DNA of 64,000 nt, from contig NZ_JAEKFT010000018.1 in the NCBI RefSeq assembly GCF_018524365.1, positions 46,490-110,489 on the forward strand, given 5' to 3'. Below the pieces are notes generated by a model, which was not told where the DNA came from, did no database searches, and saw only the letters and a program-made list of their open reading frames with translations. Source of the DNA: Denitromonas iodatirespirans (GTDB taxonomy: Bacteria > Pseudomonadota > Gammaproteobacteria > Burkholderiales > Rhodocyclaceae). Shown here piece after piece: positions 26,587 to 33,958 of the stretch. A program made the position numbers and the translations under genes. Position 1 is the stretch's first letter. Each line of letters begins with the position of its first letter.

Positions 26587-26917
26587 CGCGCAATGGCAGG
26601 CGTTGCAACAGGCAGAGGCACGCCAGTTCGTGGCCGCCGTCTGCGACGAGTTCCTGGCCGACCGATCCGAGATGCGCGAGCAGCCCGGCCGTGAGGCGAT
26701 GCTGACGCGGATGCAGGACGCCTACGACTACGCCACCCGCACAGGTCTCACCAGCACCTCACACATCGTGCGGCTGATGGTCCTGTCGGCGGACGCGCCG
26801 CAGATCCATGACACCCCATTTGTAGATGCCTACCTGCGCAAGCCCGGCGCGACACCGGAACAACGGCTCGACGATCTCGACGCCATCATCAACCACAAAC
26901 TCAAAGGAGCGACCTGA
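26570..26917 (+). CDS. small adaptor-like protein of the T6SS cassette
   Basis: 115 residues: MLTLSNAQWQALQQAEARQF at the N-terminus, helical throughout, with DAYDYATRTGLTSTSHIVRL and VDAYLRKPGATPEQRLDDL. Proteins of this size and type often sit between DUF4123 and the toxin in such cassettes, but no function is proven. GGAGG lies just upstream of ATG 26570, inside the DUF4123 gene. Its stop overlaps the toxin start (TGATG). Confidence 0.75.
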   Translation: MLTLSNAQWQALQQAEARQFVAAVCDEFLADRSEMREQPGREAMLTRMQDAYDYATRTGLTSTSHIVRLMVLSADAPQIHDTPFVDAYLRKPGATPEQRLDDLDAIINHKLKGAT

Positions 26918-27519
26918 TGGCATCCCTCGCCATTCCTACCATCGAAGCCGTTGCCCTGCGCGTGCTGGCGGCCCTGGGCGTCGGGGTCGCCACCGGCGCG
27001 GCCGACCAGGCCGCCAGGGAACAAGCGCGCAAACGGCAGGAGGCGGCAGAAAAAGCCAAGTCCGCCCCCATCTCCCGCACCGAGGCCCCGACCGGCGAGC
27101 GCAAGAAGTGTGCGATGTGCCCACCGGATTGCGGGACGGAGTTCGAGCGTACATTCCCGGTACGGAAAGATTGGGTGGACTACCAGGCGCGTATCGGCGG
27201 CATGCCAAACGGGCCGAACTTCATCATGGAGTGGGAGTTCAATGGAGTAAAGTTCGACGGCTTCGTGTCCGCCGAATGCATGCTCAAGGAGGCCAAGGGA
27301 GGATATGACAGGTTCTTCGATGAGTGGGGCGAAGTGTTCGATTGGTGGCGGCACAACATCAATGAAATGATGAGGGAGATGGGGCGACAGAGCCTCGCGG
27401 CTACCCCAAGGCCACCTGTTCAATTGGAATGGCTCTGGCAAGAGCCAGTCAGCTACCGCTATTTTTCAAAAATCCTCGGGCCGATCGCGCCCGACGTGCC
27501 GCATCACTACTTCCCATGA
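26917..27519 (+). CDS. Tox-REase-5 nuclease effector
   Basis: 200 residues. A hydrophobic/Ala-rich N-terminus (about residues 5-30) and an Ala/Lys/Glu-rich linker precede a Cys cluster CAMCPPDC (65-72) and a restriction-endonuclease-fold domain typical of Tox-REase-5: WVDYQARIGG, KFDGF (Asp114) and LKEAKGGYDRF (Glu125-x-Lys127) form the D...ExK active site. The expected activity is DNA cleavage in a recipient cell after T6SS delivery. AAAGGAG lies before ATG 26917. The Imm52-like gene overlaps its stop, as expected for a toxin-immunity pair. No catalytic loss is visible. Confidence 0.85.
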   Translation: MASLAIPTIEAVALRVLAALGVGVATGAADQAAREQARKRQEAAEKAKSAPISRTEAPTGERKKCAMCPPDCGTEFERTFPVRKDWVDYQARIGGMPNGPNFIMEWEFNGVKFDGFVSAECMLKEAKGGYDRFFDEWGEVFDWWRHNINEMMREMGRQSLAATPRPPVQLEWLWQEPVSYRYFSKILGPIAPDVPHHYFP

Positions 27520-28262
27520 AAAAGATACGTCCTCTCAGCATCCGGTTTCGAGCGCAGTTCAAGATCGATCTGGAACACCCTCCGACCCTCGAAGATGATC
27601 TGGCGGCCCTGTTTCGACTGCGGCAGCATCTGAGTCAGTTCTCACCGAAGTTGTCAGAGTGGTTTCTCGGTGGGAACACCAAAGAGGAGGCTTTTCTCTA
27701 TTCAGCGTTCGATGAGAATGGGCCCACGACAGCACTGATGGCCGTGCTCAAGGAGAAGATTCGGCAGGAGAAAGATATGCTCCCCCCCATGCGCAGCGTC
27801 GGACTTTGGAACGGCGAGGAACAGGTTGAGGGCGCCTCGATGGGTTTGTTTTTTCGGCAGACAAAAGAACCCAGCCAAGTTGACTTCGGAACACGCTTGC
27901 GAGACTTCCTCACCTACCCCAACGTTTTGAGCACGACACGGAAGATGACGGAGATCTGGCAGCCGCTCTTTGTTTCGGTCGAGCCTGTTTTTTACGATCC
28001 GGTCTTCAAGGACCGCCCCGGCGTCGGCTGGATGCTCTACCTCCCTCGCGTTCTGACGGTTCAACAAGTGCCGGAGGCCCGCGCCCTCGTGCCCGTGCTG
28101 AGCCAGGACGAGAGCGGTAAAGAGCGGCAGACCGGCACCATCATCGTCAGCGTCACCGACGAACCGTTCTCTGACCAAAACCCCGAGCACGTCAAGATCG
28201 CCAACGCCATCGAAATCCGGCTGGTCGATCAGGATTTGCTACCTCGCTTTGCTGATCTGTAG
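27516..28262 (+). CDS. Imm52-like immunity protein
   Basis: 248 residues, soluble, starting at ATG 27516 inside an ATGA overlap with the toxin stop. Features: FRAQFKIDLEHPPTLEDDL, LSEWFLGGNTKEEAFLYSAF and a C-terminal RPGVGWMLYLPR. Position and size match the Imm52 family that accompanies Tox-REase-5 toxins. It should bind and inhibit the nuclease in the producing cell. Its GC content is lower than that of neighbouring genes, consistent with lateral transfer of the cassette. Confidence 0.78.
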   Translation: MKKIRPLSIRFRAQFKIDLEHPPTLEDDLAALFRLRQHLSQFSPKLSEWFLGGNTKEEAFLYSAFDENGPTTALMAVLKEKIRQEKDMLPPMRSVGLWNGEEQVEGASMGLFFRQTKEPSQVDFGTRLRDFLTYPNVLSTTRKMTEIWQPLFVSVEPVFYDPVFKDRPGVGWMLYLPRVLTVQQVPEARALVPVLSQDESGKERQTGTIIVSVTDEPFSDQNPEHVKIANAIEIRLVDQDLLPRFADL

Positions 28263-28385
28263 TGGCGGTGCTGAATTCGTGTCATATCCAAGCGGTGGGC
28301 TGATGGACTGTCCGGTTTAAGGAAAAAGACGTGATGTTATCGGATGAAACTGGCGTTTGACGCGTCCACGGTCGGGGTTGAGAAT

Positions 28386-28418
28386 TGGCAGCACGACTGA
28401 CAAAACTGGCAGCCCGAC
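28386..28418 (+). promoter_or_regulatory. direct repeat of TGGCAGC motif before the sigma54 activator gene
   Basis: Two copies of TGGCAGC-N-CGAC (TGGCAGCACGAC near 28386 and TGGCAGCCCGAC near 28407) end one base before ATG 28419. The second copy is identical over 11 bases to the left arm of the palindrome at 29790. The position over the leader suggests autoregulation by the activator. Confidence 0.5.
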
Positions 28419-29771
28419 ATGGCCCATGACCCCCGCCCGCTCACCGAGCTCAAGTCCTACCTCGAGACGCTGCCCGAGCCGCACATCCTGTTCGACCGCG
28501 ACTACCGCATCCTCGCCGCCAACGCGGCCTACCGGCGCGTCAACGACGCGACCCACAGCGTCATCGGCCGCACCTGCTACGAGGTCTCGCATCACTACAC
28601 GGTCCCCTGCGATCAGGCCGGGGAGAGCTGCCCGCTGGCGCGCAGCCTCGAATCCGGCCAGCGCGAGCGGGTGCTGCACCTGCATCACACGCCCAAGGGC
28701 GAGGCCTATGTGAACATCGAGCTGTCGCCGGTGCGCGAGGCGGGCGGCGAGGTGGCCTTCTTCGTCGAGAAGATGGAGCCGCTCAAGGTAGCGCGCGGCC
28801 TCTCGGATAGGGCCGGCCTGGTCGGCCGGGCGCCGCGCTTCCAGGCCATGCTGGGGCTGCTGGCGCGGGTGGCGCCCTCGGACGCCACGGTGCTGCTGCA
28901 GGGCGAATCGGGCACCGGCAAGGAGCTGGTGGCCAATGCGCTGCATGAAGCCAGCCGCCGCGCCGAGCGCCCCTTCATCGCCGTCGATTGCTCCGGCCTG
29001 CCCGAAACCCTGTTCGAGAGCGAGCTGTTCGGCCACGAGCGCGGCGCCTTCACCGGTGCCACCGCACGCAAGCCGGGGCTGGTCGAAGTGGCCAGTGGCG
29101 GGACGCTGTTTCTCGACGAGGTCGGCGACATCCCGCTCGGCATGCAGGTCAAGCTGCTGCGCCTGCTCGAGACCGGCACCTACCGCCGCGTGGGCGCCAC
29201 GGAGCTGCGCAGTGCCGACATCCGCGTGGTGTCGGCCACGCACCGGCCGCTGCGCGAGATGGTCGACGAGGGCCGCTTCCGGCAGGATCTGTACTACCGG
29301 CTCAACACCTTCCCGATCGAAGTGCCGGCGCTGCGCGAGCGCGCCGAAGACATCCCGCTGCTGGCCACCTCCATGCTGGCGCGGGTGGCACCGGCGCGCA
29401 CGCTGCGCCTGACCCCCGCCGCCCTGCGCTGCCTGGGCGCCTACGACTTCCCCGGCAATGTGCGCGAGCTGCGCAACATCCTCGAGCGCGCCAGCCTGAT
29501 GTGCGATGGCGAAGAGATCGATGTCGAACACCTGCCGCCCGAGCTCCATGACAGTGGGCCGCGCCGCGCCGGTCGCGCCGCGGCGGCCGAGGCCGAGCGC
29601 GACGACGATCTGGCCGGCATGGAGCGGCGCGCCCTGCAGGCGGCGCTGGCCGAACACCGCGGCAACCGGCGGCAATTGGCGGCACGGTTGGGCGTATCCG
29701 AGCGCACCTTGTACCGCAAGCTGAAAGCCCACGGGTTGGCGGGCAGGGTGACGGCCGACGGGGCGGATTGA
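28419..29771 (+). CDS. PAS-domain sigma54-dependent transcriptional activator
   Basis: 450 residues. An N-terminal PAS domain (about 10-125) has three cysteines, Cys53, Cys64 and Cys71 (RTCYEV...VPC...SCPL), a pattern seen in PAS sensors of this regulator class that could serve redox or metal sensing. The central AAA+ domain has Walker A GESGTGKE, the sigma54-contact loop GAFTGA, Walker [10 protein letters not shown] and the R-finger region. The C-terminus has a Fis-type helix-turn-helix ([20 protein letters not shown]). It is the only sigma54 activator in the window and sits between the two promoters that share its presumed binding motif. Confidence 0.93.
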   Translation: MAHDPRPLTELKSYLETLPEPHILFDRDYRILAANAAYRRVNDATHSVIGRTCYEVSHHYTVPCDQAGESCPLARSLESGQRERVLHLHHTPKGEAYVNIELSPVREAGGEVAFFVEKMEPLKVARGLSDRAGLVGRAPRFQAMLGLLARVAPSDATVLLQGESGTGKELVANALHEASRRAERPFIAVDCSGLPETLFESELFGHERGAFTGATARKPGLVEVASGGTLFLDEVGDIPLGMQVKLLRLLETGTYRRVGATELRSADIRVVSATHRPLREMVDEGRFRQDLYYRLNTFPIEVPALRERAEDIPLLATSMLARVAPARTLRLTPAALRCLGAYDFPGNVRELRNILERASLMCDGEEIDVEHLPPELHDSGPRRAGRAAAAEAERDDDLAGMERRALQAALAEHRGNRRQLAARLGVSERTLYRKLKAHGLAGRVTADGAD

Positions 29772-29789
29772 CTGCCGGAAGTGGCAGGG

Positions 29790-29809
29790 TGGCAGCCCGA
29801 TGGCTGCCA
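29790..29809. promoter_or_regulatory. palindromic upstream activating site before the Rieske gene
   Basis: Perfect inverted repeat TGGCAGCC / GGCTGCCA around CGAT. The centre is about 108 bp upstream of the -24 GG at 29908. Flanking CTGCCGGAAGTGGCAG adds further half-sites. Confidence 0.6.
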
Positions 29810-29876
29810 TCGTCTGCCGCCAATGGCGGTTCCCCGGGGCGGGCGTCTGTCGTGCCTAGTCCAATAAACGGCGTCG

Positions 29877-29889
29877 AATCAAGCGCTTG
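29877..29889 (+). promoter_or_regulatory. IHF-binding site consensus
   Basis: AATCAAGCGCTTG matches WATCAANNNNTTR exactly. It lies between the upstream palindrome and the -24/-12 element, where IHF bends DNA in sigma54 promoters. Confidence 0.55.
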
Positions 29890-29906
29890 TCGCGCTGTTG
29901 GCGAAC

Positions 29907-29923
29907 TGGCACGGGACTTGAAT
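29907..29923 (+). promoter_or_regulatory. sigma54-like -24/-12 promoter of the Rieske gene
   Basis: TGGCACGGGACTTGAAT: the -24 element TGGCACG is perfect and spacing is correct; the -12 element is TTGA instead of TTGC, the same deviation as at 25134. About 140 bp separate it from the likely start codon. Confidence 0.55.
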
Positions 29924-30061
29924 AGGGATGCTCAGGCAAGCCCCGGCACTCAACCGTGCCGAATTGGCTCTACACGAGTCGCCAATATGGATCTCCCCTG
30001 ACCCCGGGGTGCGGATTCCGGTGCCGGGGTGCGCCACTTTCACCGACGGATGCCCACGCCC

Positions 30062-30810
30062 ATGACCGATACCCTCGCCGATCGTCGTCGACTGCTGATC
30101 GCCACCACCGCCGCCGGCGCTGCCGCCACGGCAGGCGTGGCGGTGCCGCTGGTGGCCAGCCTGACCCCGTCGGAACGTGCCCGCGCGGCCGGCGCGCCGG
30201 TCGAGGTCGACATCGGCAAGCTGCCGCCGGGCGAGATGATGGTGGTCGAATGGCGCGGCAAACCGGTGTGGATCCTGCACCACACCGAGGCCATGCTCGC
30301 CAGCCTGACGACGAACGAGGCCGACCTGGTCGACCCCGAGTCCCGCCACCCGATGCAGCCGGCCTATGCGCAGAACCGCCACCGTTCGATCGATCCGCGC
30401 TATCGAGTACGCCGCCCCATAAGTTTCGCTATGTTCGACGCGCCCCGCATCGCCGATTGCTTTGTCGCTCATCCTCGCCATAGCTACGGCTATGGCTGCG
30501 GTTCGCTTCGCGCACTCGGCGCGCGGATGCGCGTCTCTGCATGTACGCAAACTTATGGGGCGGCGTACTAGTGGCGGTGGGCATCTGCACGCATCTGGGC
30601 TGCTCGCCGAGCGAGAAGTTCGGCAGCGGCGCGGCCAGCGGTCTGGGCGCCGACTGGCCGGGCGGCTTTCTGTGCCCCTGCCATGGCTCGACCTTCGATC
30701 TGGCCGGCCGGGTGTATCGCAACAAGCCCGCGCCGGACAACCTCGAAGTGCCGCCGCATCGCTACCTGAGCGAGACGCGGCTGCTGATCGGCGCCGACGA
30801 CACGGCCTGA
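30062..30810 (+). pseudogene. petA: ubiquinol-cytochrome c reductase Rieske subunit, interrupted by a MITE
   Basis: The first part has a Tat-type N-terminus (DRRRLLIATTAAGAAATAG), a membrane helix, and PAYAQNRHRSIDPRYRV as in bc1 Rieske proteins. The frame then enters a 154-bp inverted-repeat element and stops at TAG 30569. Beyond it the same protein resumes with VLVAVGICTHLGCSP and FLCPCHGSTFD, the complete [2Fe-2S] ligand set. Removing the element plus one GTAC copy restores one open frame of the normal length. No cytochrome b or c1 gene is adjacent, so this was an orphan (second) Rieske gene. ATG 30050 is an alternative start. The downstream part alone could start at ATG 30541 within the element and give 89 residues without a membrane anchor. 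Confidence 0.88.
30411..30564. mobile_element. 154-bp MITE with 16-bp perfect terminal inverted repeats
   Basis: Ends GCCGCCCCATAAGTTT (30411-30426) and AAACTTATGGGGCGGC (30549-30564) are perfect inverted repeats. GTAC flanks both ends (30407-30410 and 30565-30568) as a probable 4-bp target duplication. The interior has no gene but contains a hairpin CCATAGC-TACG-GCTATGG. It carries no transposase and must be mobilised in trans. Confidence 0.88.
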
Positions 30811-30829
30811 GCCGGCCGCGCCGTGAGGC

Positions 30830-33190
30830 TCAATACACGTCGCGCCGGTAACGGCCCTGGTCGGCCAGCGTGTCGAGTGCCGCGCGGCCGATGAGCGCTT
30901 CGAGCGCGGCGTCGACGCCCGGCGCCATGCCCTCGGCGCTGCCGCACACCATGATCGTGGCGCCGCGCGCGAGCCAGGCCTGCAGCGCCTCGCCGGATTC
31001 GGCCAGGCGGTGCTGCACGTAGCGCGTCTGGCCACCGTCGCGCGAAAACACCGTATCGACACGCTCGAGCACGCCGGTTTCCCGCCAGGCGCGGATCTGC
31101 GCCGCGAAGTGGAAATCGTGGGCCGCGCTGCGTTCGCCGAAGATCAGCCATGCCCCGGCGCCGCCATGGCGGGCGCGCTGGTGCAGATGGGCGCGCAGGC
31201 CGGCGATGCCGGTGCCGTTGCCAATCAGGATCAGCGGCGTGTCGGTGGCCGGCGCATGGAAGGCCGGGTTGCGGCGGATGCGCAGCTCGACCGTCTCGCC
31301 GAGCGCTGCCTGCGCGGTGAGCCGGCCGGAGCCGGCGCCCAGTCGACCGTCGGGGTGGCGCACCTGGCGCACCACCAGCTGCAGGCTGCCGTCCTCGCGG
31401 ATCGAGGCGATGGTGTAGCTGCGCGGCGTCTCCCCGGCGACACGCAGCTCGGCGATGTCGCCGGCCTGCCAGTCGGGCAGCGCGCCGTCGGCAGGCCTCA
31501 GTTCGAGATGAAACACCGGCAGGCCGAGGCTGCCCGGGTTGAGTTCGTGCCGCGCCGCGAGGCGCCAGGGGGCGAAGGGCACATCGTCCGGCAGGGCCTG
31601 CACCGGGCCGCCAGTGAGCGCGGCCAGCCGGTGCTGCCAGGCGTCGAGTGCGGCGGCATCCTCGCCGTCGACTTCCACCGGGGCGAACAGGGCATGTGCG
31701 CCGCGCCCTTGCAGCCAGCCGACCAGCTCGTGGGCAAAGCCGCAAAAGCGGGCGAATTGTCGGTCGCCCAGGGCGAGCAGGCCGTAGCGCAGGCCGGAGA
31801 GGTCCGCTTGCGTGTCGCCGCCGAGCACACGGCGGGCGAAGCCGCGTGCGCTGTCGGGCGGCTCGCCGTCGCCGAAGGTGGCCACCGCGAACAGGGCGCG
31901 TCCGTAGCCCGCCAGCTTGGCCCCGTCGAGCGCGGCCAGCGTGCTCACCGTGACCGAGATGCCGGCCGCGCGCAGTTGCGCCGCGCTGTGCCAGGCCAGG
32001 CGCTCGGCGGTGCCGCTTTGCGAGGCGTAGGCGACCAGCACCGGTGCGGTCGTCGTGCCCGCCGGTAGGGCGCCCGCGTCGCGCTGCGCGGCGCGGCGCG
32101 CGCGCTGCTTGCGCCGCCGGTCGAGGTAGAGCAGCCAGCCGGTGACGGCGAACAGCGGCATCGCCAGGCTGGCCAGCATCACCAGGAGGCGGCCGGGCAG
32201 GCCGAACCAGGCGCCGGTGTGCAGCGGCAGCATGCTGCCCAGCATGCGCTCGGCCAGCGGCTTGTCGGCGTAGTGTTCGGTACCGTCGATGCGGCCGTCG
32301 GAGCGCAGGCGCAGGGTGTTGCGGGCGCGGTCATGGGGGGCGTCCGGGCGCAGCCAGACGAACTCTGCCCGATCGCCCGTCAGGCGCAAGGTGGCCTCGC
32401 GCCAGGGGCCGGCGGCGGCCTCGGCACGCTGCCAGGTGGCGGCCAGATCGATGTCGGCGGGGGCTTCGGCGGCCGGGCGGTCGCGGCGCGGCGGCTCGAC
32501 GCCGGCGGCCGCGAACAGCAGGTCGCGGTACCAACCGTAGGACCAGTACAAGCCGGTGAGCGCGGTGAGCAGGTAGAACAACAGCGCCCAGGTGCCGGCC
32601 GCCGCGTGCAGATCCCAGAGCAGACTGCGCCCGCGCAGGCGTGGGTTGAAAGTGAGCCAGGCGCGCCAGTCGCCGACCCGGCGCGGCCAGCGCAGGTAGA
32701 GGCCGGAGAGGGTGAGCACCAGCAGCGCCAGCGTGGAGGCGCCCACCACCTGTTTGCCGGCGTCGTCGGCGAGCAGGCGGCGGTGCAGGTCGACGACGGT
32801 GCGGAAGAATTCGCGCCCGGCCGGCTCGGCGAGCAGCTCGCCGCTGTAGGGGTCGAGGTAGCGTGTCGGGCCGCGCCGCCGGCCACCGCGGCCGGGGGCG
32901 TCTTCGTCGGTTGCGGTGTAGGTGACGCGCGCCGGCGCGCTCGGGTCGGCGGCGCGGGTGAGGGCGGTGATGCGCCGGCCCGGCATGCGGGCTTCGGCCG
33001 CCGCGCCCAGCGCCTCGAGTGATAGCGGCGCGCGGCCGGCAGCCTCGATGCGCAGCACGCCGGGGTTGATCAGGCGCAGGATCTCGTCCTCGAAAGAGAT
33101 CAACGCGCCGCTCGCGCCGACCACGGCGAGCACCACCCCGGCGCTGATGCCGAGCAGCCAGTGGAGCTGGAACCAGACGATGCGCAGCAT
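30830..33190 (-). CDS. PepSY-membrane, flavodoxin and FNR fusion reductase
   Basis: 786 residues in three parts. The N-terminal PepSY-associated membrane module has four helices (about 7-30, 148-168, 190-215, 335-360). A flavodoxin domain follows from about 385 (VLVAYASQSGTAERLA, TFGDGEPPDSA). The C-terminal ferredoxin-NADP reductase domain has the FAD motif RSYTIAS, NADPH-loop GNGTGIAGLRAHL and CGSAEGMAPGV, and ends in an aromatic residue. It would pass electrons from NADPH across the inner membrane, probably to reduce ferric siderophore, given the TonB receptor and PKHD hydroxylase in the same operon. Sequence databases often call such proteins sulfite reductase flavoprotein; context argues against that. 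Confidence 0.88.
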   Translation of the reverse strand: MLRIVWFQLHWLLGISAGVVLAVVGASGALISFEDEILRLINPGVLRIEAAGRAPLSLEALGAAAEARMPGRRITALTRAADPSAPARVTYTATDEDAPGRGGRRRGPTRYLDPYSGELLAEPAGREFFRTVVDLHRRLLADDAGKQVVGASTLALLVLTLSGLYLRWPRRVGDWRAWLTFNPRLRGRSLLWDLHAAAGTWALLFYLLTALTGLYWSYGWYRDLLFAAAGVEPPRRDRPAAEAPADIDLAATWQRAEAAAGPWREATLRLTGDRAEFVWLRPDAPHDRARNTLRLRSDGRIDGTEHYADKPLAERMLGSMLPLHTGAWFGLPGRLLVMLASLAMPLFAVTGWLLYLDRRRKQRARRAAQRDAGALPAGTTTAPVLVAYASQSGTAERLAWHSAAQLRAAGISVTVSTLAALDGAKLAGYGRALFAVATFGDGEPPDSARGFARRVLGGDTQADLSGLRYGLLALGDRQFARFCGFAHELVGWLQGRGAHALFAPVEVDGEDAAALDAWQHRLAALTGGPVQALPDDVPFAPWRLAARHELNPGSLGLPVFHLELRPADGALPDWQAGDIAELRVAGETPRSYTIASIREDGSLQLVVRQVRHPDGRLGAGSGRLTAQAALGETVELRIRRNPAFHAPATDTPLILIGNGTGIAGLRAHLHQRARHGGAGAWLIFGERSAAHDFHFAAQIRAWRETGVLERVDTVFSRDGGQTRYVQHRLAESGEALQAWLARGATIMVCGSAEGMAPGVDAALEALIGRAALDTLADQGRYRRDVY

Positions 33191-33203
33191 GGGGGGCAGT
33201 CCG

Positions 33204-33884
33204 TCAGACCTCCGCCCATAGGCGGATGAGGTTGTGGTAGTGGCTGGTGAGTGCGACCACCGGCGCTTGGTCGCCGATCGAGGCGCGCAGCGCCTGGATG
33301 TTGCGGTCGAGGTCGAACAGCATGCTGCGCTTCCAGTCGTCGCGCACCATGCTCTGGCTCCAGAAGAAACAGCTCACGCGGGCTCCGCGGGTGACTGGCT
33401 CGACACGGTGCAGGCTGGTCGAGGGGTAGAGGATCATGTCGCCGGCCGGCAGCTTGGCGCGGTGGGTGCCGTAGGTGTCTTCGACCACCAGCTCGCCGCC
33501 GCCGTAGTCGTCCGGCTCGGTGAGAAACAGGGTGCAGGAGACATCGCTGCGCACCGGGTGCTGGCCGCCCTCCATGCCCATCAGCGCGTTGTCCACATGG
33601 TTGCCGTAGGTGCCGCCGTCGGCATAGCGGTTGAACAGCGGCGGGTAGCTCTTGAGCGGCAGCGCGGCGCAGAGGAAGAGCGGGCTGCGCGCCAGCGCGC
33701 CGCGCACGAGGCTGCGCAGCCGGCCCATGGCGGGTGCGTCCTCGGGCAGATGTGCGTTGCGCTTGATGCGCACTGCCTGGCCGCCGGCGGTGGCGGCGCC
33801 GTCCATCCAGGGGGCGTCGGCGAGCAGGGCGCGGCACTCGGCCAGTTCGTCGCGGGTGAGCACTTCGGGGACGTGGAGCATCAT
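33204..33884 (-). CDS. PKHD-type Fe(II)/2-oxoglutarate hydroxylase (PiuC family)
   Basis: 226 residues, exactly the family length. The iron site is HxD...H: NHVDNALMGM and LHRVEPVTRG, with Arg in the last motif for 2-oxoglutarate. The tail ALTSHYHNLIRLWAEV is typical. PiuC-type genes neighbour TonB siderophore receptors in many proteobacteria, as here, and may modify a siderophore or the receptor pathway. Start at ATG 33884 (or the next ATG, 33881). The gene lies 13 bp before the reductase. Confidence 0.92.
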   Translation of the reverse strand: MMLHVPEVLTRDELAECRALLADAPWMDGAATAGGQAVRIKRNAHLPEDAPAMGRLRSLVRGALARSPLFLCAALPLKSYPPLFNRYADGGTYGNHVDNALMGMEGGQHPVRSDVSCTLFLTEPDDYGGGELVVEDTYGTHRAKLPAGDMILYPSTSLHRVEPVTRGARVSCFFWSQSMVRDDWKRSMLFDLDRNIQALRASIGDQAPVVALTSHYHNLIRLWAEV

Positions 33885-33958
33885 GGGGCGGGACTCTTTC
33901 GGTGGGTGGAGCGCCGTTCGCCGGGCGGGGTGAAGCCTGCCCGGCGGACGGCGGCGGG

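Noticed and set aside
30401..30570. TA target duplication for the MITE (IS630-like)
   Set aside because: Removing an element bounded by TA would leave a TAG in the Rieske frame; GTAC as duplication restores the frame and the conserved sequence.
30541..30810. Independent small Rieske protein gene
   Set aside because: Its start codon lies inside the MITE and the missing N-terminal half is found directly before the element, so it is a fragment of a broken gene, although translation remains possible.
30830..33190. Sulfite reductase flavoprotein
   Set aside because: Flavodoxin-FNR similarity alone would suggest this, but the PepSY membrane part and the iron-uptake operon point to a membrane reductase.
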